From assembly GCA_002762705.1 (NCBI GenBank), contig PCVE01000139.1, positions 5,764-11,938 of the forward strand: DNA of 6,175 nucleotides, given 5' to 3'. Below are positions 1 to 5,635 of this stretch, in pieces. Within the stretch, counting starts at the first letter, position 1, and every line of letters begins with the position of its first letter. The notes below the pieces were generated by a model. That model was not told the origin of the DNA and ran no database searches. It was given only the letters and a program-made list of their open reading frames with translations. A program made the translations under genes and the position numbers. The stretch is from Candidatus Woesearchaeota archaeon CG11_big_fil_rev_8_21_14_0_20_43_8 (GTDB lineage: Archaea > Nanobdellota > Nanobdellia > Woesearchaeales > CG08-08-20-14).

Positions 1-336
1 GGACTTAAAGAGATCCACTCCCGTGACATGTACAGGGACGATGTCATCATGATGCACCACGGACTTGAGCTTCGTCTGCCATTCCTCGACACAAAGCTGA
101 TCGCTTTCGCGCTCAGCATACCACCCATGTACAAGATTGTCGGCGATGTCAAGAAAGCGATCCTTCGGGAGGCGGCGATGGAATTGGGGCTTGACCACGA
201 CATCGCATACCGGAAAAAGCTCGCCGCGCAGTATGGTTCTAATTTCGATAAGGCATTGATCAAACTCGCGAAAAAAAATGGTTTTGATAAGAAAGGAGAG
301 TATCTTCTGTCCATCACCGATAGATTGATCCTTTAG
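1..336 (+). CDS. asnB: Asparagine synthase (glutamine-hydrolysing), C-terminal fragment
   Basis: This is the 3' end of a gene open from base 1, so its true start lies outside the window; the ATG at 28 is internal. AsnB uses ATP to activate aspartate and transfers ammonia from glutamine to make asparagine in the cytoplasm. The 111 visible codons match the end of the synthetase (PP-loop ATPase) domain. They contain the segment HGLELRLPFLD, followed by a hydrophobic helix ending in IPP, then a GDVKKAILREA stretch, and a RKKLAAQYGS segment typical of archaeal asparagine synthase-related proteins. The N-terminal glutaminase domain and the ATP-binding SGGxDS motif cannot be seen, so an aminotransferase-less or other asparagine-synthase-like paralogue is possible. 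The gene converges on the tRNA gene, and no strong terminator is visible after the TAG stop. Confidence 0.85.
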   Translation, partial: GLKEIHSRDMYRDDVIMMHHGLELRLPFLDTKLIAFALSIPPMYKIVGDVKKAILREAAMELGLDHDIAYRKKLAAQYGSNFDKALIKLAKKNGFDKKGEYLLSITDRLIL

Positions 337-421
337 ATTAAATGATTCTTTCGTTCGGGACCCCTGAGAAATAGTAAGATAATCGCGCTACGACTTTTGT
401 AATCGTTTGAAACTGGAATTA

Positions 422-517
422 TGGGCTCAGGGGGGTTCGAACCCCCGACCTTTCGGTTGCTCGCTGGCCATCAAAGACCATTAAGAGCCGAATGCTATAC
501 CACTAAGCTATGAGCCC
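422..517 (-). tRNA. tRNA-Lys (anticodon CTT) with a 24-nt intron
   Basis: Read on the minus strand, the gene folds into a complete cloverleaf. The acceptor stem GGGCTCA pairs with TGAGCCC, followed by discriminator A. The D arm is GCTTAGTGGTATAGC, the anticodon stem TTCGG pairs with CCGAA, the variable loop is AGGTC, and the T arm is GGGGG-TTCGAAC-CCCCC. After removal of the intron the anticodon loop is CTCTTAA and the mature RNA is 72 nt. The anticodon occupies 483-485 on the plus strand. The 3' CCA is not encoded, so it must be added by CCA-adding enzyme, as is common in archaea. Alternative reading as another isoacceptor is unlikely because the 7-nt loop fixes CTT. Confidence 0.95.
458..481 (-). 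other. tRNA intron, archaeal bulge-helix-bulge type
   Basis: Twenty-four nucleotides interrupt the anticodon loop just after position 37, the canonical archaeal site. The intron forms its own hairpin: TGGTC (476-480) pairs with GGCCA (465-469) around a 6-nt loop. A second 4-bp helix joins exon GCTC (485-488) to intron GAGC (459-462). The junctions are a 4-nt and a 2-nt internal loop on the intron side and an AA(C) bulge on the stem side, so the motif is a relaxed rather than a textbook 3-4-3 bulge-helix-bulge. The exact cut could be shifted by one base, because an A flanks both ends, without changing the mature tRNA. Removal would need the archaeal splicing endonuclease and RtcB-type ligase. 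Confidence 0.88.
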
Positions 518-547
518 GTATTTCACATCCGAGTAGAATATCAATAG

Positions 548-556
548 TATTTAAAG
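548..556 (-). promoter_or_regulatory. TATA box of tRNA-Lys
   Basis: CTTTAAATA on the minus strand is a good archaeal TATA box. Its centre lies about 35 nt before the tRNA 5' end. With the usual 25-27 nt spacing, transcription would start near 526 and give a short leader removed by RNase P. Confidence 0.65.
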
Positions 557-584
557 CTTAGTGTTGGGAATACTGATCCCACAC

Positions 585-591
585 AAAAAAA
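585..591 (-). terminator. T-tract terminator of the radical SAM operon
   Basis: Seven consecutive T on the minus strand lie 10 nt after the stop codon of the second radical SAM gene. There is no strong stem-loop, which fits intrinsic archaeal termination at U-tracts. It sits ahead of the tRNA promoter and would separate the two units. Confidence 0.5.
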
Positions 592-600
592 CAAGACAAA

Positions 601-2004
601 TCATAATAAAGTGGTCTTGATGCCGGCCTTTATCAACCCGAGCATCTTCGATGGCGGAAGCCTGCTGAATCTCTTTATCAATCGCACAGCATAAGTCGGC
701 CGCATATAGAATCTCTTATAGGCCTTCTTCACAGTCAACTTTATCTCATCGACAGACCGATCCTTAGAGACAAACACGACTTCATCCCAGCTCATGAACT
801 TTGACCAGTCCTCTGTTATGAAACTACCATGTTCCTTCGCAAGACCATAGAGCTCAGTCCCAGGGAACGGAGTGGTGATAGGGAACTGGACATAATCAGG
901 ATCCAGCTCCATCGCGAAATCGACAGTCTTCTTCGATTCCTCGACAGTCTCGCTCGGAAGGTTCAGCATAAAAGAGCAGAATGATTCAATTCCGACTTTA
1001 CGGCATAACTTCACCGCTGTTCTCGCCTGCTCAAGCGTGATATCTTTCTTGATCATGTCAAGAAGCCGCTGGTTGCCGGACTCGATACCGAAGAAGATCT
1101 GGTAACACCCAGCCCCTTTCATCTTCCGAAGAAGATCCTCATCGACCAGATTCACCCGAGTGAAACAAGCCCATGGAAGATCGATCTTGTTCGCGATCAT
1201 CGCATCACATAGCTCATACACACGCTTCTTGTTGACTGTGAATGTCTCATCATAGAATTGTATCCCGTCGATGCCGAAATCTTTGATCATATGTTTTATC
1301 TCATCGATCACATGCTGTGTGCTGAAATATCGGAATGATCTTCCGAAGTTGATATGTCCTGAGCAATACGCGCATCGATATGGACAACCACGAGAGGTCA
1401 TGATATTCAAAGTTTTTCTGCCGCGCAGCTGCGCTGAAGAATGATATGAATCCATAGGGAAGAGATGTCTGGCAGGCAAAGGAATCGAATCAAGATCATG
1501 TATCAATTCCTGTTTCTTATTCGTTATTGTCTTCTTGCCTTTCTTCCACACAATGCCACCTACTAAAGATAGGTCTTTTCCATCCTTAAGGCATGAGATC
1601 AGTTCGCTAAAGGCAGTCTCGCCTTCGCCTGCGACAACGAAATCAATCTCTTTCTTCTTCAGATATTCAGCTGGGAAAAGTGTGACCTGGGCACCGCCGA
1701 GCACTACTTTTGTGTCCTTATCTATCTTCTTTGCCATCTGCGCGACTTTGCAGCATTGCTGTATGTTTGTGCAATAGGTCTGCATGCCGACAAGCCCTGG
1801 CTTGAATTGTTTTATCATCTTCTTTATATCAACATAAGAATATCCTTTCGCTTCTGAATCGACAATCCTGACTTCGTGCCCATCTTTCTCGGCGACAGCC
1901 GCTATGTATGCGAGTCCAAGTGGTGGATACAATGTCCCTGCGTCTTTCAATTTACCATATCTCTCTTCAAGGGAGACTGGAGGAATGATAAGCATTATCT
2001 TCAT
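601..2004 (-). CDS. B12-binding-domain radical SAM protein (second gene of pair)
   Basis: The protein has 467 residues. Residues 1-150 form a Rossmann-like cobalamin-binding domain, with PPLGLAYIAA at 27-36, VLGGAQVT at 101-108 and GEGET at 126-130. The classical DxHxxG cobalamin-ligating motif is not obvious. Residues 195-400 form the radical SAM barrel, with the [4Fe-4S] cluster cysteines C207, C211 and C214 in TSRGCPYRCAYC, then DETFTVNKKR, GIESGNQRLL (306-315) and LNLPSET. A basic C-terminal tail follows. The family, related to BchE and to many methyltransferases or cyclases, uses SAM, iron-sulfur and often cobalamin for radical chemistry; the substrate cannot be told. ATG at 2002-2004 is supported by a GAGGTG site 7 nt upstream, located inside the end of the preceding gene, from which it is separated by only 3 nt. 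The two are co-transcribed and probably translationally coupled. Confidence 0.9.
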   Translation of the reverse strand: MKIMLIIPPVSLEERYGKLKDAGTLYPPLGLAYIAAVAEKDGHEVRIVDSEAKGYSYVDIKKMIKQFKPGLVGMQTYCTNIQQCCKVAQMAKKIDKDTKVVLGGAQVTLFPAEYLKKKEIDFVVAGEGETAFSELISCLKDGKDLSLVGGIVWKKGKKTITNKKQELIHDLDSIPLPARHLFPMDSYHSSAQLRGRKTLNIMTSRGCPYRCAYCSGHINFGRSFRYFSTQHVIDEIKHMIKDFGIDGIQFYDETFTVNKKRVYELCDAMIANKIDLPWACFTRVNLVDEDLLRKMKGAGCYQIFFGIESGNQRLLDMIKKDITLEQARTAVKLCRKVGIESFCSFMLNLPSETVEESKKTVDFAMELDPDYVQFPITTPFPGTELYGLAKEHGSFITEDWSKFMSWDEVVFVSKDRSVDEIKLTVKKAYKRFYMRPTYAVRLIKRFSRLPPSKMLGLIKAGIKTTLL

Positions 2005-2007
2005 AAG

Positions 2008-3507
2008 TCAACACCTCATCGATTTGCCTTTGTTTGGCAAGGAATATACTTTCAATAAGCGGTATAAAGTCATCTCGCTTTTAGTCCTGAAACGCCCGAA
2101 AAGACCGAACGCCATTGCGCTGAAAAAATTTACCGGATGCCTGAACATCTTTATGAGATAACTACGGATGTATATTTTAAATCTTGTCTTATTCAGATAA
2201 TCATAATCCTTGCGCCACTTCGGCGAGAATGTGAGACTTGTGAGATCCTTCTGCTGGAAAAATTCATACGGCGCAGATCCAGGCACTGGAGCCATGACAA
2301 GGATCGCCATCTCATCAAGCCCTGCTCTGAAAAGCTCATATACATAGTCTCGTGTCTGGACGATATCCTCTTTTTTCTCACCGGGATATCCAAGGATGAA
2401 GCACGCCTGCGTCGTGATGCCAAGACTCTTCATGACTTTGAGCATCTTCAACCCATGTCCATGATCAAACGGTTTCTTCATCAGACTAAGGACCCTCTTA
2501 GAGCCAGATTCCGGAGAGAAAGAGACATAATCACACCCAGCTTTCGCAAGAAGCGTCAGGACTTCTTCATCAAATGTCTCTATCTTTGTCCCCGAAGCGA
2601 ATTTCAGACGGACATCAAGCCGGGAATCTATAATCCCTTTTGCAAGATCGAGCATCCTCTTCTTGTCTATCGTCGGATTAAGATCTTCTATATGGAAATA
2701 TTTCACACCATGATCTTTGTTGAAATACTTGATTTCATCAAGCACATTATCAGCAGATCTGGCGCGCCACCTCTGCTCTGTCATGAATGGGATTGTGCAG
2801 AAGCCGCATCTGAACGGACAGCCGCGCGATGTCAACAATGGAAGATATGACCCTCTGTATGGCGCATGAGCATAACCGAGCTTCCAATAATTCCTGATCG
2901 GGAACAGATCCCATGCGGGAAACGGAAAAACATCAAGTGAACCTGCAGGCATACGTCTCTTGTTTATCTTCTGCTTCCCCTTGTCAAGATAGATCAGGCC
3001 ATCGATAGAAGATAGATCCTTCATCTTCTTCTGCAAAAGCTCAAGAAGAGTGAATTCAGGCTCCCCATAGATCAAAAAATCTGCACCAGCGTTGAAGTAA
3101 TCATCAGTCGCCTTAAGGAGTGGATATGATGTGACTGCCTGTGAATTCTCGATGATGCAAATCTTCGTTTTGCGCTTTTTCTTCAAGACCTTGACAATCT
3201 TTAGGATATCATCATGTTCTATAAGATGTCCTGCGCAGATACAGATAAGATCAGTATTTCCACTCACCCTCCCAGCGACTTCCATTGGGAACAACCCTTG
3301 TATAATATTATCTCCACAGACTCTTTTCTGTGTTGGCCGCTCACCAAAAGCGTCGACTACAGATATGTCAAATCCTTTTTCGCGTAGGAATGAGGCAGCA
3401 TACGCTAAGACTATCGGCATATAAGGAATACCTGTGCCGAAAAAATCCCCTTTCTGGGTCACGATATTCGGATTGATAAACGTTATCTTAACTTTAGCCA
3501 CCTCCAC
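2008..3507 (-). CDS. B12-binding-domain-like radical SAM protein (first gene of pair)
   Basis: The protein has 499 residues and the same architecture as its downstream neighbour. Residues 5-165 are an N-terminal Rossmann-like domain with PIVLAYAASFLREKGFDI, then YGEPEFTLLELL at 147-158. The usual GGxxxT loop of the B12-binding fold is replaced by ENSQAVTSYP (120-129), so cobalamin binding is doubtful. The radical SAM core has C230, C234 and C237 in TSRGCPFRCGFC, HIEDLNPTIDKKR, SPESGSKRVLSLMKK (331-345) and LGYPGEKKED. The C-terminal 60 residues are basic, with hydrophobic stretches that could touch the membrane. The start is GTG at 3505-3507; an in-frame TGA lies two codons upstream, so no earlier start exists. 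A TATA box 26 nt away suggests leaderless translation. The substrate is unknown; cofactor or lipid modification is possible but unsupported. Confidence 0.88.
   Translation of the reverse strand: MEVAKVKITFINPNIVTQKGDFFGTGIPYMPIVLAYAASFLREKGFDISVVDAFGERPTQKRVCGDNIIQGLFPMEVAGRVSGNTDLICICAGHLIEHDDILKIVKVLKKKRKTKICIIENSQAVTSYPLLKATDDYFNAGADFLIYGEPEFTLLELLQKKMKDLSSIDGLIYLDKGKQKINKRRMPAGSLDVFPFPAWDLFPIRNYWKLGYAHAPYRGSYLPLLTSRGCPFRCGFCTIPFMTEQRWRARSADNVLDEIKYFNKDHGVKYFHIEDLNPTIDKKRMLDLAKGIIDSRLDVRLKFASGTKIETFDEEVLTLLAKAGCDYVSFSPESGSKRVLSLMKKPFDHGHGLKMLKVMKSLGITTQACFILGYPGEKKEDIVQTRDYVYELFRAGLDEMAILVMAPVPGSAPYEFFQQKDLTSLTFSPKWRKDYDYLNKTRFKIYIRSYLIKMFRHPVNFFSAMAFGLFGRFRTKSEMTLYRLLKVYSLPNKGKSMRC
2012..2017 (-). 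promoter_or_regulatory. Ribosome binding site inside the upstream gene's end
   Basis: GAGGTG on the minus strand lies 7 nt before the ATG at 2002-2004 and within the last codons of the upstream radical SAM gene. It decides the start of the second gene over the nearby in-frame ATG three codons later. Confidence 0.7.
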
Positions 3508-3526
3508 CCATCAATTAACCTTTAAA

Positions 3527-3537
3527 GGATTTATAAG
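3527..3537 (-). promoter_or_regulatory. TATA box of the radical SAM operon
   Basis: CTTATAAATCC on the minus strand has its centre about 26 nt before the GTG start at 3507. That is the archaeal TATA-to-start distance, so the mRNA should begin at or within a few bases of the start codon. A second A/T-rich element (TTTAAA, 3521-3526) adjoins it. Confidence 0.65.
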
Positions 3538-3584
3538 TTTTGCGTGGTGTAGAGCATTTCTAGAAATATTCTATAGACAGAAAA

Positions 3585-3594
3585 CATATAAAGG
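3585..3594 (+). promoter_or_regulatory. TATA box of the receiver gene
   Basis: CATATAAAGG has its centre near 3589, which predicts a transcript start near 3615, about 32 nt before the ATG of the receiver gene. It faces away from the radical SAM promoter, making 3508-3646 a divergent promoter region. An imperfect palindrome (TCTAGAA / TTCTATAGA, about 3559-3577) lies between the two boxes and could be an operator, though this is weak. Confidence 0.5.
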
Positions 3595-3646
3595 ACCACA
3601 CACATAACATCACATGGAGTACGATAATATATGATTTAGGTGCTTT

Positions 3647-3973
3647 ATGGGACTCACTGCTTTGATCATAAACGACCACAAACAACCCTCGCTATTTGAA
3701 AATCTCAGCAAAAGAGGTTACACTGTGAAGCAGGCATTCAACGGGACTGAAGGTATCATGCTCGCCACATCCAGATGCTTTGATCTGATCATCCTCGACT
3801 ATATGCTCCCGGACATATACGGCCCAGATATCGCAAGGCAGATACGCCAGCATGACTGCGACACATTTATCCTTGGTTATTCAGGACACTGGGATGAGAT
3901 GTGCAGATGGCATGGATTAGATGATTATGCGCATTATGATCTCGATGTGAAGCTCGACTCATTGAATCGATGA
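3647..3973 (+). CDS. Stand-alone receiver (CheY-like) domain protein
   Basis: This 108-residue protein is a single response-regulator receiver domain without an output domain. D51 in LIILDYMLPD is the predicted phospho-acceptor. D10, next to N9 where families usually have a second acidic residue, would bind magnesium, and S79 (GYSGHWDE) fills the Thr/Ser switch position. By alignment of GLDDYAHYDLD with the usual GADDYLTKPFD, the conserved lysine is replaced by Y97. The last helix is short (family length about 120). Signalling by phosphorylation is therefore plausible but may be altered. The ATG at 3647 is preceded by AGGTG (3638-3642), 4 nt away. No histidine kinase is in the window, so its partner is unknown. 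Confidence 0.8.
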   Translation: MGLTALIINDHKQPSLFENLSKRGYTVKQAFNGTEGIMLATSRCFDLIILDYMLPDIYGPDIARQIRQHDCDTFILGYSGHWDEMCRWHGLDDYAHYDLDVKLDSLNR

Positions 3974-3975
3974 AA

Positions 3976-3983
3976 TTATAAAT
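3976..3983 (+). promoter_or_regulatory. TATA box of the small membrane protein gene
   Basis: TTATAAAT lies just after the receiver stop codon. A start about 26 nt downstream would fall near 4006, directly at the AGGTGAT ribosome binding site (4006-4012), giving a leader of only about 10 nt. This gene is therefore probably expressed independently of the receiver gene. Confidence 0.6.
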
Positions 3984-4015
3984 AAAACTGTTTCTAATAG
4001 ACCACAGGTGATACA

Positions 4016-4408
4016 ATGGATATATCAGCAATAATAGGCGTGATTGGTGGCCTCATGATCATATTCGGACTTGTGATACTGCTAATAGGGATTGCCACAT
4101 ATATATTCTTCGCGCTTGCATTGATGGCGATAGCAAAGAAGACAAAGACAGAGAACCCATGGCTTGCATGGATACCGATAGCAAACATATATCTGATGAC
4201 AAAAATCGGAAAAGTTCCCTGGTGGACAATGTTTGGACTATTACTTGCATTAATTCCAGCAATAGGTTGGCTACTCACAACAGCACTCGGTGCATTCTGG
4301 TGGTGGAAGATCGCAGAGGCACGAGGGAAACCAGGCTGGCTTGGTATCCTCACGATAATACCGCTCGCGAACTTCATCGTGATTGGTATCCTCGCATGGG
4401 CGGACTAA
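4016..4408 (+). CDS. Small Trp-rich integral membrane protein (DUF5684-like)
   Basis: The 130-residue protein is strongly hydrophobic. Residues 5-40 are one long or two short membrane segments, followed by a polar KKTKTENPW stretch. Further segments lie at about 70-97 and 108-128. The pattern NPWLAWIPIANIYLMTKIGKVPWW, then WWWKIAEARGKPGWLGILTIIPLANF, resembles small membrane proteins of the DUF5684 type found widely in bacteria and archaea, whose function is unknown. The repeated [W/L]xx[I/L]IPxAN (IPIAN at 53-57 and IPLAN at 115-119) suggests an internal duplication. The start ATG has AGGTGAT 3 nt upstream. No signal peptidase motif or enzyme signature is seen. The assignment to the DUF is from memory of its pattern and is tentative. 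Confidence 0.75.
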   Translation: MDISAIIGVIGGLMIIFGLVILLIGIATYIFFALALMAIAKKTKTENPWLAWIPIANIYLMTKIGKVPWWTMFGLLLALIPAIGWLLTTALGAFWWWKIAEARGKPGWLGILTIIPLANFIVIGILAWAD

Positions 4409-4413
4409 AAACC

Positions 4414-4437
4414 TTTTTATATTCCTTTTCTTATTTC
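4414..4437 (+). terminator. T-rich terminator / ispD promoter region
   Basis: After the membrane protein stop, three T-runs (4414-4418, 4426-4429 and 4431-4436 with one A) form a plausible archaeal U-tract terminator. The same segment holds TTTTTATATT (4414-4423), a TATA-like box about 26 nt before a start near 4445, just ahead of the AGGTGAT site (4447-4453) of ispD. The segment may serve both roles; sequence alone cannot separate them. Confidence 0.5.
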
Positions 4438-4458
4438 TTCCTCGATAGGTGATAATAA

Positions 4459-5166
4459 ATGAACACAGCAGTCATACTTGGAGGCGGTTCTGGCAAAAGA
4501 TTCGGAGCTGAAAACAACAAGATTTTCACGGAACTATCTGATATACCAATTATAGCGCACACATTGCAGGCATTTGAAAACAATCTGAACATAGATGAGA
4601 TTATCCTTGTCTTACGAAAAGAAGACAAAGACATGATCCGAAAAGTCCTGACCAGACACCATTTCTCAAAGCTCAGATCAGTCATCGTCGGTGGTGATGA
4701 GCGACAGGATTCTGTGTCCAATGCGATAAGATTCCTTGACGGGAAAAATACTTCTGACGACAGCATAGTCCTGATACATAATGGAGCCAATCCATTGGTG
4801 ACACAACATGAGATCGACGCAAGCATCGAAGCGGTGACTAGATTCGGCGCTTCTGCAGTCGGTAGTCCTGTGAAAGACACAATCAAGCTTGTGGAAGATG
4901 AATTCTCGATCAGCACACCTGACAGGCAGAACCTCTATGCGATGCAGACACCACAATGCGCGAGATTCTGGCTTCTTCGAAGCGCACACGAAAAAGCCAA
5001 TGAAGAGAGACACATCGGAACAGACGATGCATCGCTGATAGAGAGACTCGGCCATAAAGTGAAGATAATACCTGCATCTGAAGAGAACATAAAGATAACA
5101 AGACCATTTGATCTGCTGATCGCAGAGACCATACTGAATAAAAAAAAGGTGAATCGCAATGTATAG
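4459..5166 (+). CDS. ispD: 2-C-methyl-D-erythritol 4-phosphate cytidylyltransferase (IspD)
   Basis: IspD joins CTP and MEP to give CDP-ME, the third step of the MEP isoprenoid pathway, in the cytoplasm. The 235-residue length is normal. The glycine-rich nucleotide loop GGGSGKRFG (8-16) holds R14, and K21 follows, matching the catalytic Arg20 and Lys27 of E. coli IspD. GGDERQDSVSNA (78-89), SPVKDTIK (136-143), DRQNLYAMQTPQ (155-166, with R156 equal to E. coli Arg157), GTDDASLIE (187-195) and ENIKITRPFDL (209-219, K212 equal to Lys213) are all present. The usual HDAARP is HNGANP (107-112), so the residues equivalent to Asp106 and Arg109 are both Asn. AGGTGAT lies 5 nt before the ATG. The neighbours ispF and ispE rule out a CDP-ribitol-type cytidylyltransferase. 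The gene overlaps ispF by 8 nt. Confidence 0.93.
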   Translation: MNTAVILGGGSGKRFGAENNKIFTELSDIPIIAHTLQAFENNLNIDEIILVLRKEDKDMIRKVLTRHHFSKLRSVIVGGDERQDSVSNAIRFLDGKNTSDDSIVLIHNGANPLVTQHEIDASIEAVTRFGASAVGSPVKDTIKLVEDEFSISTPDRQNLYAMQTPQCARFWLLRSAHEKANEERHIGTDDASLIERLGHKVKIIPASEENIKITRPFDLLIAETILNKKKVNRNV

Positions 5167-5635
5167 AATAGGGACAGGACAAGATAGCCATAGATTCTCA
5201 AAAGACAAAGAAAAGAAACTGGTGCTTGGCGGCATCGAGTTCGATTGGTTCGGACTTGAGGCTAAATCAGATGGCGATGCAGTCATACATGCATTATGCA
5301 ACGCGATGAGCAGCGCGATCGGCGGACCATCTATCAGCAGATACGCAGATGCCATGCGAGAGCAAGGAATAATAGACAGCAAAGAATATCTGAAAAAAGT
5401 GAATGAAGCAGTCTCTGAAAGAGGTTATGGTGTCTTGAACATCAGCATCTCGATAGAGGCGAAAGAACCTCAGATAGAACCGAAAGTCGATGAAATGAAG
5501 ACAAAGCTCTCTGAACTCCTTGATGTCGATCCAAAAGAAATAGGAATCACTGCGACAAGCGGCGAGGGTCTCACATCAGTCGGCAATGGAGACGGCATAC
5601 AAGTACATTGTTCGGTGATGCTCAAAAAAAAATGA
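5159..5635 (+). CDS. ispF: 2-C-methyl-D-erythritol 2,4-cyclodiphosphate synthase (IspF)
   Basis: IspF cyclises CDP-ME 2-phosphate to MEcPP with release of CMP; the family works as a zinc-dependent trimer. The 158 residues match family length. The zinc ligands D9 and H11 (GQDSHRF) and H44 (SDGDAVIHA) are present, and the TATSGEG segment (131-137) keeps the glutamate E136. Several usual signatures differ: HAxxDA is HALCNA (N48), GDIGxxFPD is replaced by a GGPSISRYAD segment (55-64), and GRGEGI is GNGDGI (142-147). This set, with IDSKEYL and TATSGEGLT, resembles the IspF of Chlamydia as I recall it. The ATG is preceded by AAGGTGA (5146-5152) within ispD. The gene overlaps ispD by 8 nt and ispE by 4 (ATGA). 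Confidence 0.92.
   Translation: MYRIGTGQDSHRFSKDKEKKLVLGGIEFDWFGLEAKSDGDAVIHALCNAMSSAIGGPSISRYADAMREQGIIDSKEYLKKVNEAVSERGYGVLNISISIEAKEPQIEPKVDEMKTKLSELLDVDPKEIGITATSGEGLTSVGNGDGIQVHCSVMLKKK

Noticed and set aside
28..30. ATG as the start of the asparagine synthase gene
   Set aside because: The reading frame is open to base 1 and the codons before the ATG read as family sequence, so the gene begins outside the window.
458..481. Group I or other self-splicing intron in the tRNA
   Set aside because: Twenty-four nucleotides is far too short for a ribozyme; size, position and helices fit the protein-spliced archaeal type.
2137..2850. 237-codon open frame on the plus strand inside the first radical SAM gene
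   Set aside because: It is antisense to a clear radical SAM protein, has no recognisable domain and no ribosome site, and its composition is that of a reverse-complement shadow.
3614..3646. N-terminal extension of the receiver protein from ATG 3614
   Set aside because: An in-frame TGA at 3632-3634 blocks it, and the receiver fold starts normally at the ATG at 3647.
4678..5382. 234-codon open frame on the minus strand across ispD and ispF
   Set aside because: It is antisense to two genes with unmistakable motifs; its Cys- and Ser-rich translation has no domain pattern.
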